This document shows, piece by piece, positions 1 to 8,401 of a stretch of DNA of 64,000 nt. The stretch is from Sphingomonas sp. LHG3406-1 (GTDB lineage Bacteria; Pseudomonadota; Alphaproteobacteria; Sphingomonadales; Sphingomonadaceae). The position numbers were made by a program, and so were the translations under genes. Position 1 is the first letter of the stretch; each line of letters starts with the position of its first letter. The notes beneath the pieces are model-generated. The model had not been told where the DNA came from. It made no database searches and was given only the letters and a program-made list of their open reading frames with translations. The stretch covers positions 2,781,505 through 2,845,504 of the forward strand of contig NZ_CP069128.1 in assembly GCF_029637485.1 (NCBI RefSeq). The letters run 5' to 3'.

Positions 1-366
1 GCGGTCGGCGAGGTGCTTCCGGAGCTCAAGGGCAAGCTCGACGGCTCGGCCATCCGCGTGCCGACGCCGAACGTCTCGATGGTCGACCTGACCTTCACGC
101 CGAAGCGCGACACCACCCTCGACGAGGTGAACGGCGTGCTCAAGGCAGCCTCGGAGAGCGAGCCGCTGAAGGGGATCCTCGCCTATACGGACGAGCCGCT
201 CGTCTCGATCGACCTCAACCACAATCCGGCCAGCTCGACCGTCGACAGTCTCGAGACGGCGGTGCTGGAAGGCAAGCTGGTCCGCGTGCTCAGCTGGTAC
301 GACAATGAGTGGGGCTTTTCGAACCGCATGGTCGATACCGCCTGCGCAATGGCCAAGCTGGGCTAG
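1..366 (+). CDS. gap: Glyceraldehyde-3-phosphate dehydrogenase, C-terminal part (cut by window edge)
   Basis: The last 121 residues of type I glyceraldehyde-3-phosphate dehydrogenase, the cytosolic glycolytic enzyme that oxidises and phosphorylates glyceraldehyde 3-phosphate with NAD. The frame is open from base 1, so the gene begins upstream. Visible family signatures are [12 protein letters not shown] (substrate-binding arginine region), [12 protein letters not shown] and the C-terminal [14 protein letters not shown], whose asparagine contacts NAD. The catalytic cysteine lies outside the window. pgk follows on the same strand, the usual gap-pgk pairing, separated by a 113-nt spacer that holds an inverted repeat. 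Confidence 0.97.
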   Translation, partial: AVGEVLPELKGKLDGSAIRVPTPNVSMVDLTFTPKRDTTLDEVNGVLKAASESEPLKGILAYTDEPLVSIDLNHNPASSTVDSLETAVLEGKLVRVLSWYDNEWGFSNRMVDTACAMAKLG

Positions 367-389
367 GCCGGTCACGAAAGGGTTCGTTC

Positions 390-455
390 GCCCTGAGCGA
401 AGTCGAAGGGCGCTGGACGGGGCCCTTCGACTTCGCGCTTCGCGCTCCGCTCAGG
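390..455. repeat. Inverted repeat / REP-like hairpin between gap and pgk
   Basis: The left arm at 390-411 (GCCCTGAGCGAAGTCGAAGG plus GC) is complementary to 422-436 and 449-455, with about 12 extra bases inserted in the right arm. The core resembles the short palindrome with a TCGAAGGGC end that is scattered through sphingomonad genomes. It could attenuate or stabilise the gap-pgk mRNA. No T-run follows, so it is not a standard terminator. Confidence 0.65.
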
Positions 456-467
456 ACTAACGACGTT

Positions 468-471
468 AGGA
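468..471 (+). promoter_or_regulatory. Ribosome binding site fixing the pgk start
   Basis: AGGA lies 8 bases before the TTG codon at 480. The frame is open further upstream, but the translation there crosses the inverted repeat and is not Pgk-like, so this site supports the TTG start. Confidence 0.6.
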
Positions 472-479
472 AATCTGAC

Positions 480-1685
480 TTGCCCAAGTTCCAATCTCTC
501 GACGACCTCCCCACCGAACTCACCGGCAAGCGCGTCCTCGTTCGCGTTGACCTGAACGTGCCCATGCAGGACGGGGCCGTGTCCGACGCCACCCGGCTGC
601 AGGCCGCGCTCCCGACCATGCTCGAGCTGTCGGACCGCGGCGCCGTGGTCTTGCTGCTGAGCCATTTCGGCCGGCCGAAGGGGCAGAACCGCCCGGACAT
701 GTCGACCGCACTGCTGGTCAAGCCGCTGACCGACCTCACCGGACGTTCGGTGCGCTTCGTCGAGGATTGCGCGGGCGAATATGCGGCGCGTGCGGTCTCG
801 ACCATGACCCCTGGGTCGATCGCGGTGCTGGAGAACACGCGTTTCCATGGCGGCGAAGAGAAGAACGATCCCAATCTCAGCCGGAGCATCGCCGCGCTTG
901 GGGACTATTACGTCAACGACGCCTTTTCGGCCGCGCATCGCGCCCATTCGTCGACCGAAGGCGTAGCGCACTTGCTGCCAAGCTTTGCAGGCCGGGCGAT
1001 GGAAGCGGAGCTGAAGGCGCTTGAAGCCGCCCTTGGCAGCCCCGAACGGCCGGTCGCAGCCGTCGTCGGCGGGGCCAAGGTTTCCTCCAAGCTTGCCGTA
1101 CTCGGCCATCTGGTCGGCAAGGTCGACCATTTGATCATCGGCGGCGGCATGGCCAACACCTTCCTTGCCGCACGCGGGGTCAAGGTCGGAAGATCGCTGT
1201 GCGAGCATGACCTGACCGGCGAGGCCGAAGCCATCCTCGACGCCGCCGATCGAGCGAACTGCACCGTCCACCTGCCCTATGACGTAGTGGTCGCGAAGGA
1301 GTTCGCCGCCAACCCGCCAAGCCTGCGCACCTGCAACGTCCACGAAGTCGCCGAGGACGAGATGATCCTCGATGTCGGCCCGGCGGCAGTCGAAGCGCTC
1401 GGCGACGCCCTGAAGACCTGCCGGACCCTCGTCTGGAACGGGCCCCTCGGCGCTTTCGAGACCCCGCCCTTCGACACGGCCACGGTGGCGCTCGCCCGCA
1501 TTGCTGCTGCGCTGACGCAGGACGGCAGCCTGGTTTCGGTCGCCGGCGGAGGCGACACCGTCGCCGCGCTCAACCATGCCGGCGTCGCCGCCGACTTCAC
1601 CTTCGTTTCTACCGCCGGGGGGGCTTTTCTGGAGTGGATGGAAGGCCGCACGCTGCCCGGCGTGGCGGCGCTCCAGCAGCAATAA
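480..1685 (+). CDS. pgk: Phosphoglycerate kinase
   Basis: Cytosolic kinase transferring phosphate between 1,3-bisphosphoglycerate and ADP in glycolysis and gluconeogenesis. Family signatures run in order: [14 protein letters not shown] near the N-terminus, the SHFGRPKG basic substrate site, [36 protein letters not shown] and the C-terminal nucleotide site [11 protein letters not shown]. From the TTG at 480 the protein has 401 residues, the usual length, and begins MPKFQSLDD. An in-frame extension back to 309 would run through gap and a repeat and is rejected. The gene is followed 16 bases later by the aldolase gene, so gap-pgk-fda probably form one unit. Confidence 0.96.
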   Translation: MPKFQSLDDLPTELTGKRVLVRVDLNVPMQDGAVSDATRLQAALPTMLELSDRGAVVLLLSHFGRPKGQNRPDMSTALLVKPLTDLTGRSVRFVEDCAGEYAARAVSTMTPGSIAVLENTRFHGGEEKNDPNLSRSIAALGDYYVNDAFSAAHRAHSSTEGVAHLLPSFAGRAMEAELKALEAALGSPERPVAAVVGGAKVSSKLAVLGHLVGKVDHLIIGGGMANTFLAARGVKVGRSLCEHDLTGEAEAILDAADRANCTVHLPYDVVVAKEFAANPPSLRTCNVHEVAEDEMILDVGPAAVEALGDALKTCRTLVWNGPLGAFETPPFDTATVALARIAAALTQDGSLVSVAGGGDTVAALNHAGVAADFTFVSTAGGAFLEWMEGRTLPGVAALQQQ

Positions 1686-1701
1686 GGACGAGTAAAGACC
1701 G

Positions 1702-2589
1702 ATGCAGTTCAACGACATGCGCGAGAAGATCGCAGCCGGACAGGGGTTCATCGCCGCCCTCGACCAGTCGGGCGGCTCCACCCCCAAGGCGCTCAAGGGC
1801 TATGGGGTCGAGGAAGACGCCTATTCGGGTGAGGAGGAGATGTTCGGCCTCATCCACCAGATGCGCAGCCGGATCATCACCTCGCCCTGCTTCTCGGGCG
1901 AGAAGGTGATTGGTGCCATTCTGTTCGAGCGCACGATGGACGGCGAGGTCGACGGGAAGCCGACCCCGGCCGCGCTGACCGAGCGCGGGATCGTCCCTTT
2001 CATCAAGATCGACAAGGGCCTCGAGGACGAGCGTGACGGCGTCCAGCTGATGAAGCCGATGCCGGAGCTCGACGCCTTGCTCACCCGCGCCAAGGATCTC
2101 GGCGTGTTCGGGACCAAGGAACGCTCGGTCATCAATCTCGCCAACGAGGCGGGCATCGCGGCGGTGGTCGCCCAGCAGTTTGAGGTCGCGACCCAGGTGC
2201 TCCGCCACGGCCTCGTTCCGATCATCGAGCCGGAAGTGAACATCAAGAGCGCCGATCGCGACGCCTGCGACCGGCTGCTTCGTGACGAGATCCTCCGCCA
2301 TCTCGATCGCCTGCCGGAAGGCAGCGAGGTCATGCTCAAGCTGTCCATCCCTGCAGAAGCCGGCCTGTTCCAGCCGCTGATCGATCATCCGCGCGTGCTT
2401 CGCGTCGTGGCGCTGTCGGGCGGCTTCAGCCGGGTTGATGCCTGCGCGCAGCTTGCGCAGAACCCCGGCATGATCGCGAGCTTCAGCCGCGCGCTCCTGT
2501 CGGACCTGCGCCACCAGCAGTCTGACGAGGAGTTCGACAAGACGCTCGGCACCGCCATCGACGAGATCCACGCCGCCTCGGTGGCCTGA
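1702..2589 (+). CDS. fda: Fructose-bisphosphate aldolase, class I
   Basis: Schiff-base aldolase cleaving fructose 1,6-bisphosphate to glyceraldehyde 3-phosphate and dihydroxyacetone phosphate. The 295-residue protein has the compact bacterial class I form seen in Staphylococcus Fda: GFIAALDQSGGSTPKAL near residue 16, GAILFERTMDGEV, GVQLMKPM, LVPIIEPEVNI, and MLKLSIP, in which Lys213 is the expected Schiff-base lysine. VALSGGFSR and the ASFSRALLSDLR stretch follow the family pattern closely. No class II metal-binding histidines are needed or seen. Placement directly after pgk gives a lower-glycolysis operon. The 3' end faces a minus-strand regulator 15 bases away. Confidence 0.95.
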   Translation: MQFNDMREKIAAGQGFIAALDQSGGSTPKALKGYGVEEDAYSGEEEMFGLIHQMRSRIITSPCFSGEKVIGAILFERTMDGEVDGKPTPAALTERGIVPFIKIDKGLEDERDGVQLMKPMPELDALLTRAKDLGVFGTKERSVINLANEAGIAAVVAQQFEVATQVLRHGLVPIIEPEVNIKSADRDACDRLLRDEILRHLDRLPEGSEVMLKLSIPAEAGLFQPLIDHPRVLRVVALSGGFSRVDACAQLAQNPGMIASFSRALLSDLRHQQSDEEFDKTLGTAIDEIHAASVA

Positions 2590-2604
2590 TCCCGGGCTGC
2601 GGAA

Positions 2605-3765
2605 TCAGCTTGCGCGGCGGCTCCGCAGCACGAGGCTGAAGGAGAGCGCGAGGGCGGCGATGAAGATCGCCCCCTCGATCGCGCCCGCCGCCGTAAGCAG
2701 CAGCGGCGACAGATCGCCAAGCAGGCGGCCGAGCGGTGCTTCGGGATGCGCGGCGGCGAGGCCGGCGAGGCTTCCCGCCATCATCTTGCCACCGCCGATC
2801 GTGACCAGCAGGCCCGCGACCGCTCCGATGAGCCCACCAACCGCTGCCAGTTGCGGGGGTAGCGCGTCCCGCTCCTGCTCCACCCGCCAGAAGGCGGCGC
2901 CGGCAAGTGCGCCGATCAGCAGCCCCTCGCTCCCGCCTGTGATTGCCAGCGGACGGCTGCCGATCAGCAGGGAAAAGGCATCAAGCCCGATCAGCCGCCC
3001 GAACGAGCCGACCACCAACCCACCGATGGCCCCGCCCAGCATCAGCGGGAACAGGCGCCCCGGCCCGACCAGCCTGCCGGCGGCAATGCCCAACCCCACG
3101 CCGACGCCTGCAAGCAGCCCGACCAGCAGGCAGACGCAGGTCATCACGAGCAGGATCGAGATGGCGCCGGTCCCGGCAGGCGGATCGGTCGCGGCGAGCA
3201 GGCCATAGCCAATTCCCCCGATCAGCCCCGCCGCTCCCCCGCCTGCCAGCCCGGCCCCGGCAAGAAGCAGCACCTCGGCTGGGGCGGAGGGTGGGTTCGA
3301 AGACGGGTTGGCGTTCAGGCCGCCAAGTGCCGGGTGAGTTGATGTTGCTTGCGGGAGAGCCGCGGGGATAGTGGTGGCTTCGACCCCGCTCATATCGTTC
3401 CCGCCGCCCGCCACCGCTGCAGCATCAGGACCCCCCACCTCCCGTACCGCCGCCACGAACCGATAGCCGTGCTTGGGCACCGTCTCGATGAACTTCGGAC
3501 GCGCGGCTTCGTCACGAAGGGCCTTGCGGAGCGAGCGGATGCACTGGGTGAGTGCTTCGTCGGTGACCGGCACCCCGCGCCAGACCTCATCCATGAAACG
3601 GTCCTTGGTGATCAGCTCGCCCGGATGCCGCGCCAGCAGGAGCAAGGCATCGAGGTAGCGCTGGCTGACCTCGACCGCCGCCCCGTCACGGCTCAGACGC
3701 CGTTCCGCAGCTTCCAGGCGGAAGCCGCCGAACTCCAGCACCGCATTGCTCATCCCCGTCAGCAA
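2605..3765 (-). CDS. Winged-helix regulator fused to a polytopic glycine-rich membrane domain
   Basis: Residues about 8-108 form an OmpR/PhoB-type winged-helix DNA-binding domain, with the recognition-helix region EALTQCIRSLRKALRDEA and the C-terminal hairpin KFIETVPKHGYRFVAAV. There is no receiver domain. After a Pro/Ala/Ser-rich linker of about 55 residues come roughly six to eight glycine- and alanine-rich hydrophobic segments that fill the last 220 residues. The layout recalls CadC/ToxR membrane-bound regulators, but those carry one membrane helix and a periplasmic sensor. A GGGAG lies 8 bases before a TTG at 3765; an ATG at 3753 is the alternative start. Ligand and targets are unknown. 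It is transcribed toward the aldolase gene. Confidence 0.8.
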   Translation of the reverse strand: MLTGMSNAVLEFGGFRLEAAERRLSRDGAAVEVSQRYLDALLLLARHPGELITKDRFMDEVWRGVPVTDEALTQCIRSLRKALRDEAARPKFIETVPKHGYRFVAAVREVGGPDAAAVAGGGNDMSGVEATTIPAALPQATSTHPALGGLNANPSSNPPSAPAEVLLLAGAGLAGGGAAGLIGGIGYGLLAATDPPAGTGAISILLVMTCVCLLVGLLAGVGVGLGIAAGRLVGPGRLFPLMLGGAIGGLVVGSFGRLIGLDAFSLLIGSRPLAITGGSEGLLIGALAGAAFWRVEQERDALPPQLAAVGGLIGAVAGLLVTIGGGKMMAGSLAGLAAAHPEAPLGRLLGDLSPLLLTAAGAIEGAIFIAALALSFSLVLRSRRAS

Positions 3766-3846
3766 AGGCTCATCTCCCGCTCATGCCTTTCAGCAGAGCC
3801 AGGGGCAGGTGGACAAGCATCATCGACTAACGACAGGATGTTTCCC

Positions 3847-4368
3847 ATGACCGTCACCGGCAAGCCGCGCCGTCCCTTCCTTAATCCCTGGCGGATCTTT
3901 GGCTGGGGTCTGGTCGCCACCCTGCTGTCGCTTCCCGCTATCCTGCGATTTCCATGGACCCCCGGTGACTTCATCGCCATGGGCATCATGCTCGGCACGG
4001 TCGGGCTCGCCATCGAATTCCTGGTGCGCCGGTCCGGCAATGCCTTCGTCCGCCTTGGCGCCGTAGTCGGCGTGGTGACCTGCTTCCTGACGATATGGGT
4101 CAACCTCGCGGTCGGCATGATCGGCAACGAGGACGACGCCTACAATCAGCTGTTCCTCATCCCCATCCTCGTCTTCATCGGCGGCGCCTTCGTCACGCGC
4201 TTCCGACCATCGGGCATGACCATCGTCATGCTCATCGCCGCCGCCGTCCAGTTCGGCCTTGCCCTCGGGGGCATCGGGATCGACCCGCTCGGCGCCAGAT
4301 TTACCATGGTGTTCGCCCTCTTCTGGCTGTTCGGCGGGGCCCTGTTCCGGGCGGGGGCGAAGCGCTAG
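3847..4368 (+). CDS. Small polytopic membrane protein of unknown function
   Basis: A 173-residue protein with about five predicted membrane segments: LVATLLSLPAILRF, FIAMGIMLGTVGLAIEFL, LGAVVGVVTCFLTIWVNLAVGM, LFLIPILVFIGGAF, and MTIVMLIAAAVQFGLAL running into MVFALFWLFGGALF. The N-terminus is basic (TGKPRRPF). AGG at 3834-3836 is well placed for the ATG at 3847; the ATG at 3838 is almost on top of it and less likely. No catalytic motif is visible. The gene is transcribed away from the membrane-bound regulator and ends 9 bases before thiE, so it may be cotranscribed with thiE. Confidence 0.75.
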   Translation: MTVTGKPRRPFLNPWRIFGWGLVATLLSLPAILRFPWTPGDFIAMGIMLGTVGLAIEFLVRRSGNAFVRLGAVVGVVTCFLTIWVNLAVGMIGNEDDAYNQLFLIPILVFIGGAFVTRFRPSGMTIVMLIAAAVQFGLALGGIGIDPLGARFTMVFALFWLFGGALFRAGAKR

Positions 4369-4377
4369 GGAGGCGCC

Positions 4378-5061
4378 ATGGACGATGAGGAACTAGAGCT
4401 TTCCATTACCGGCTTCGCCGACCGGTTCGACGCGCAGGGCAGGGGCGATGCCATGCTCTACCTGGTCAGCCCGCAGGAGGTCGGCGGCGATTTCCCCGAC
4501 CGGCTGCGGGCGGCGCTTGCTGCCGGACCGGTCTCGGCCTTCCAGCTGCGGGTGAAGGGCATGGACCAGCATGCGCTGGCCAAGCTGGCCGAGCCGCTGC
4601 AGCGTATCTGCGCCGACGCTGAGGTCGCCTTCATCGTCAACGACGACATGAGCCTTGCCAAGAGGATCGGCGCCGACGGCGTCCACCTCGGGCAGAAGGA
4701 CGGCGACCCGCGGGAGGCGCGTGCCCTGCTCGGTCCGGCGGCCCAGATCGGGGTCACCTGCCACGACAGCCGGCACCTCGCCATGGAAGCGGGCGAAGCC
4801 GGTGCCGACTATGTCGCTTTCGGGGCCTTCTTCCCGACCACGACCAAGGAGGTGCGGCACGTGCCCGAGCTCGACATCCTCGGCTGGTGGGCGACCCTGT
4901 TCGAGATCCCCTGCGTGGCGATCGGCGGGATCACGCCCGCCAACGGCGGCCCGCTGGTGAAGGCGGGCGCCGACTTCCTCGCCGTCTGCAGCGCGGTGTG
5001 GGACGCCGCCGATCCCGCCGCGGCCGTCGCTGCCTTCGCGCCGGTGCTCAAGCGCGGTTGA
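4378..5061 (+). CDS. thiE: Thiamine-phosphate synthase family protein
   Basis: ThiE joins HMP-pyrophosphate and HET-phosphate (the pyrimidine and thiazole precursors) to make thiamine monophosphate in the cytosol. The TIM-barrel signatures are present: AFQLRVKGM, FIVNDD, GVHLGQKD near residues 101-108, the phosphate-binding AFGAFFPTTTK, and CVAIGGITPANGGPLVKAGADFLAV. At 227 residues it carries about 25 extra N-terminal residues. AGGGAGG lies 5-6 bases before the ATG. No thi genes and no TPP-riboswitch-like leader are seen nearby, so it appears to be an isolated thiE. The last 14 bases overlap the converging HAD gene. Confidence 0.9.
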   Translation: MDDEELELSITGFADRFDAQGRGDAMLYLVSPQEVGGDFPDRLRAALAAGPVSAFQLRVKGMDQHALAKLAEPLQRICADAEVAFIVNDDMSLAKRIGADGVHLGQKDGDPREARALLGPAAQIGVTCHDSRHLAMEAGEAGADYVAFGAFFPTTTKEVRHVPELDILGWWATLFEIPCVAIGGITPANGGPLVKAGADFLAVCSAVWDAADPAAAVAAFAPVLKRG

Positions 5062-5704
5062 GCGGGCTGTCGTCGAAGCGGGCGAGCAGGTCCGCGACAT
5101 CGTCGTAGATGGCGATGGCACCGGCCAGCGTCGGGTCCGAGAAGAGGCCGGAGCGCACGGCCACGGTGGCGATGCCAGCCGCGTTTGCCGCTTCGACGTC
5201 CCACGGCGTGTCGCCGACCACCATGGCTTCGGCCGGCGCCACCCCCGCCTTGGCGGAAGCGGTGATGAACACCTCCGGGCAGGGCTTGGAGCAGCCGACG
5301 TCGTCCGCGCTGGTGAAGCCGTCGACGAGATCGCGCGCGTCCAGCACGTCGAGATGATGATCGAGCTCTTCGCCGCTGGCCGACGAGGCGAGCATCACCT
5401 TCAGCCCCTGGTCCTTGCACCGGCTGAGGAGGTCGCGGGCATGGGGGAAGGGCTTCAGCCGGCGAAAGTAGTGCTGCTTGAACAGCCGCGAATGCGCGTC
5501 GCGCAGCGCCTGTGCTTTCTCCTCGCCGATTTCGGGCAGGAGCGCCTTGACGTAATTGTCCCCACCCTTGCCGATCTGGTCGTGCAGGTCGCGGAGGCGA
5601 AAATCGTGGCCGGCGGCGTGAAGCGCCTCCGCCCAGGCCAGCACATGGTAGTTGTTGCTGTCGACCAGCGTGCCGTCGATGTCGAAGAGAATGGCCTTAA
5701 GCAT
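5048..5704 (-). CDS. HAD-superfamily hydrolase (phosphoglycolate-phosphatase-like)
   Basis: A 218-residue haloacid-dehalogenase-fold phosphatase. Motif I is DIDGTLVDS with the nucleophile Asp8 and acid Asp10, motif II is the serine in MLASSASGEELD, motif III a lysine near FTSADDVGCSKP, and motif IV GDTPWDVEAA. The segment between motif I and residue 90 is a helical cap like that of beta-phosphoglucomutase and phosphoglycolate phosphatase. The substrate cannot be fixed from sequence. It converges on and overlaps thiE by 14 bases and lies downstream of the beta-barrel gene, from which a hairpin separates it. Confidence 0.88.
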   Translation of the reverse strand: MLKAILFDIDGTLVDSNNYHVLAWAEALHAAGHDFRLRDLHDQIGKGGDNYVKALLPEIGEEKAQALRDAHSRLFKQHYFRRLKPFPHARDLLSRCKDQGLKVMLASSASGEELDHHLDVLDARDLVDGFTSADDVGCSKPCPEVFITASAKAGVAPAEAMVVGDTPWDVEAANAAGIATVAVRSGLFSDPTLAGAIAIYDDVADLLARFDDSPLNRA

Positions 5705-5719
5705 CAGGGCTCAACGAGA

Positions 5720-5751
5720 AAGGGGCGCGACCGTTGCTGGCCACGCCCCTT
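5720..5751 (-). terminator. Hairpin terminator downstream of the outer-membrane protein gene
   Basis: AAGGGGCG at 5720-5727 pairs perfectly with CGCCCCTT at 5744-5751. Read on the minus strand the stem is followed by a short pyrimidine run (TTTCTC). It sits 24 bases beyond the stop of the beta-barrel gene, a plausible intrinsic terminator, although the T-run is poor. Confidence 0.55.
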
Positions 5752-5774
5752 CTTCGTGCTTCCAGGGCAGCCGC

Positions 5775-6356
5775 TTAGAAGCGGAAGCCGACCTTGCCCG
5801 CCAGCTGGCGGCGCTGCAGGTTGATGCCCTCGAACTTGCCGAAGTCCGAGTAGTTGCCCTCGATGCCCCAATAGGCGTTCTTGCCCATGTTGCCCTCGAC
5901 GCCGAGGCCGCCGCCGATGCCACCCTTGGTGTCGCTGTAGTCGTCGGCGCCGGCGCCCTCGAGGCTCAGCTTGATGTTCGAATAGCCGACCTTGCCATAG
6001 AGGTTGATGTTGCCGAGACCGAAGCCGACCCGGCCACCGAGCTGATAGTTGCGGCCGACCTTGATCGAGACGGACGAGAAATCGTCTTCCAGCTCGACCG
6101 AGCTCTGCTCCCAGCTGGCGTAGGGGCCGACGGTGACGGTCGGCGAAATCGCCAGGTCATAGCCGACTTCGGCGCCGTAGCTGACGGCCGAACCGAGCTT
6201 GTAGACGTCGCCGTCGCCGCTGACGGTCGGGGTTTCCCAGCCGATGCGAGCCTCGATGCGGGCGCCGTCGAAATTGTTGGTGCTGCCGGTGGCAGTCTGG
6301 GCGGCGGCAGGAGTCGCCGCCGCGAGCGCGATCGCGCTCACGATGAGAGTACGCAT
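5775..6356 (-). CDS. Outer-membrane beta-barrel protein
   Basis: A 193-residue exported protein with a classic signal peptide (MRTLIVSAIALAAATPAAA, then QTATG). The mature part is built of alternating amphipathic strands (GARIEARIGWETP, SYGAEVGYDLAISP, YQLGGRVGFGLGNINLYGKVGYSN, YWGIEGNYSDF, RQLAGKVGFRF) and ends in phenylalanine, the BAM signature of outer-membrane barrels. It fits the small 8-stranded OmpA/opacity-like type. A GGGGGGAA stretch precedes the ATG at 6356; a GTG two codons upstream is less likely. It is divergent from the L,D-transpeptidase gene, so both promoters lie in the 154-base gap. Function beyond barrel formation is unknown. Confidence 0.87.
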   Translation of the reverse strand: MRTLIVSAIALAAATPAAAQTATGSTNNFDGARIEARIGWETPTVSGDGDVYKLGSAVSYGAEVGYDLAISPTVTVGPYASWEQSSVELEDDFSSVSIKVGRNYQLGGRVGFGLGNINLYGKVGYSNIKLSLEGAGADDYSDTKGGIGGGLGVEGNMGKNAYWGIEGNYSDFGKFEGINLQRRQLAGKVGFRF

Positions 6357-6510
6357 TGTCACTTCCCCCCTTGGGAATGAATGAAGGCAGCGGGTGCCGC
6401 CGGGGCGGCCGCTTAAAGACGGGTTGCAGCTGGAACAAGACCGCGGGGGAAAGAAGCCGTCCTTTGGTCGTTACGGGTGCAAGGAAAGCACATCGCATCG
6501 GAGGCATCAC
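6357..6510. promoter_or_regulatory. Divergent promoter region between barrel protein and L,D-transpeptidase
   Basis: This non-coding gap separates two divergently transcribed envelope genes, so it must hold promoters in both directions. I could not pick convincing -35/-10 pairs. A GC-rich self-complementary stretch lies near 6388-6412. Confidence 0.4.
6500..6504 (+). promoter_or_regulatory. Shine-Dalgarno that selects a TTG start
   Basis: GGAGG sits 6 bases before the TTG at 6511. This decides the L,D-transpeptidase start, because the first in-frame ATG upstream (6394) gives a non-secretory, frame-shadow-like N-terminus, while the TTG gives a signal peptide. Confidence 0.7.
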
Positions 6511-7638
6511 TTGCCAGTCACGCGTCACAAACATCTCGCCGTTGCTTCGGCACTGACCCTGGCGGTCGCCGGCGTGGCCATGGCCCACAATCACGAGGCC
6601 GATGCCGCCGTCGCCAAGGCAGGTCAGTCGGGGCCGACGCAAGCCATGCAGGAACGGGCCGCCTGGGTGGCCCCGGGGACACCCGGTTCGCCGATCGACG
6701 GGCAGGTCTTCCACGCCCAGGTGCTACTCGACATCGCCGGCTTCCCGAGCGGGGTCATCGATGGCAAGAAAGGCACGGTGTTCGGACAGGCCGTCCGCGG
6801 CTTCCAGCAGAGTCGCGGCCTTCCGGTCACCGGCGAACTCGATGGAGCGACCCGCGCCGCCCTCCTTCAGCTTGAACGACCTTCGACCCGGATGCTCCAG
6901 CTGACCGAGAACGACGTCGGCGGTCCGTTCGTCCTTCCCTTCCCCGAGGAAGCCGCCGATCAGGCCAAGCTCGACGGGCTCCATTATCGCAACATGCTGG
7001 AAAAGCTGGCCGAGCGCTTCCACACGACGCCGCAGACGATCGTTGCCTTGAATGGCCCCGACAAGTTGATCGGCACCGGCCAGACACTGCGCCTGCCCAA
7101 CGTCCTTCCCTCAGCCCGCGACTATTCCGGCGCGATCGACGACAAGCAGCAGCGCCTGCTCAGCTTCTTCAACGTCGATCCCAATCAGCCGAGCGGCGAC
7201 TTCATCGTGGTCGACAAGAGCGAAGGCGTGATGCGCGTCTATGAGGGCGAAGTGCCGACGTCCAACAAGCTCGGCGACGATGCTGGCAAGCTGGTTGCAC
7301 AATTTCCCGTTACCATGGGGTCGGCCCAATATCCGCTTCCGATCGGCCGCTGGAAGGTGACCACCTACGCTTTCGAGCCGCCCTTCAACTATCAGCCCGA
7401 GTTGCTTCAGGGAACCGACGAGGACGACACGCAGCAGATGCTTCCGCCGGGTCCCAACGGACCTGTCGGCGTGGCCTGGCTCGACCTGACCAAGGAGCAT
7501 TACGGCATTCACGGCACCGACAGCCCGTCGACCATCGGCCGGGCCGAAAGCTCGGGCTGCATCCGCTTGTCGAACTGGGACGTGATGCGTCTCAGCCGGA
7601 TCATGAAGCCGGGCTTCACCGCCATCTTCCAGGCCTGA
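6511..7638 (+). CDS. L,D-transpeptidase (YkuD) with peptidoglycan-binding and LysM-like domains
   Basis: A periplasmic cell-wall enzyme of 375 residues. A signal peptide (HKHLAVASALTLAVAGVAMA) is followed by a PG_binding_1-type domain at about 56-112 (FHAQVLLDIAGFPSGVIDG, then FQQSRGLPVTGELD), a LysM-like segment at about 160-195 (FHTTPQTIVALNGPD, then TGQTLRLP), and a YkuD catalytic domain from about 229. The active-site pair is His334 in HGTDSP and Cys350 in SSGCIRLSNWD. Such enzymes form 3-3 crosslinks or attach lipoproteins to peptidoglycan. The M23 endopeptidase gene starts 13 bases after the stop, so synthesis and cleavage activities are probably coexpressed. The TTG start is chosen from GGAGG spacing and the signal peptide. 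Confidence 0.93.
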   Translation: MPVTRHKHLAVASALTLAVAGVAMAHNHEADAAVAKAGQSGPTQAMQERAAWVAPGTPGSPIDGQVFHAQVLLDIAGFPSGVIDGKKGTVFGQAVRGFQQSRGLPVTGELDGATRAALLQLERPSTRMLQLTENDVGGPFVLPFPEEAADQAKLDGLHYRNMLEKLAERFHTTPQTIVALNGPDKLIGTGQTLRLPNVLPSARDYSGAIDDKQQRLLSFFNVDPNQPSGDFIVVDKSEGVMRVYEGEVPTSNKLGDDAGKLVAQFPVTMGSAQYPLPIGRWKVTTYAFEPPFNYQPELLQGTDEDDTQQMLPPGPNGPVGVAWLDLTKEHYGIHGTDSPSTIGRAESSGCIRLSNWDVMRLSRIMKPGFTAIFQA

Positions 7639-7651
7639 CGGAAGACCCAGG

Positions 7652-8320
7652 ATGAGCGGACGAGCGCTGAGCGTGTTCGGCAATGCGGTGGTGTTCGCCG
7701 TGCTGGCGTTCGGCGCCTGGCTCTGGTGGCGCAATGTCACTTCGACGGCCGACCCGCCGCCGGCGGCGGTGGCCATGCTGTCGGAGACGGCGGGAAGGGC
7801 CGGGATCGACCCCGCCGCCGGTGCACCGCGGGTGGCATCACGGCTTCCGCCGGGGTCGCTGACCTTCGCCGCGTCGGGGCTCGTGGTCCCCGTCGCGGGG
7901 ATCGAGGCTCCCGACCTCGTCGACACCTACACTCAGAGTCGCGGTGGCGGCAGCCGCATCCACAATGCGATCGACATCATGGCTTCGCGCGGGACGCCGG
8001 TGGTGTCGGCCAGTGACGGCTTGGTCGAGAAGCTTTATTTCTCCCGGGGCGGCGGCGGGATCACGGCCTATGTCCGCTCGCTGGACGGCCTCTGGCTCCA
8101 TTATTACGCTCACCTCGATTCTTATGCGCCGGGCCTGAGGGAGGGGCAGCGAATCCGTCGTGGCGACCAGATCGGAACGGTCGGGATCAGCGGCAACGCC
8201 AGCCCGTCTGGCCCGCACCTCCACTATGCCATCTACCGGATGCGTCCGGGTGAGCGCTGGTGGCAGGGAGCGCCAATCAACCCTTACCCCCTGCTTGCCG
8301 GAAAGACGGCCAGCCGCTAG
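7652..8320 (+). CDS. M23 family metalloendopeptidase, membrane-anchored
   Basis: A 222-residue protein with one N-terminal membrane helix at about 8-27 and a LytM/M23 peptidase domain. Zinc and catalytic motifs are intact: HNAIDI (His104, Asp108), HYYAHLDSY and HLHYAI (His189 and His191), so it is likely an active DD-endopeptidase cutting peptidoglycan crosslinks. It lacks the long coiled coil of EnvC/NlpD regulators, which are inactive, and resembles stand-alone periplasmic hydrolases. It lies 13 bases downstream of the L,D-transpeptidase and upstream of efp. Confidence 0.92.
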   Translation: MSGRALSVFGNAVVFAVLAFGAWLWWRNVTSTADPPPAAVAMLSETAGRAGIDPAAGAPRVASRLPPGSLTFAASGLVVPVAGIEAPDLVDTYTQSRGGGSRIHNAIDIMASRGTPVVSASDGLVEKLYFSRGGGGITAYVRSLDGLWLHYYAHLDSYAPGLREGQRIRRGDQIGTVGISGNASPSGPHLHYAIYRMRPGERWWQGAPINPYPLLAGKTASR

Positions 8321-8401
8321 AGGCCGGCCCAAGATGCCGGAACTCGCCAGGGCGGGGACCGGAGGCTCTTTCAACCTCGTTAAGCGGAAAGCGGATCGCG
8401 C

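Noticed and set aside
4300-4377. TPP riboswitch before thiE
   Set aside because: Only nine bases separate thiE from the upstream gene, and the conserved CUGAGA and GGUUxxACC-like elements were not seen.
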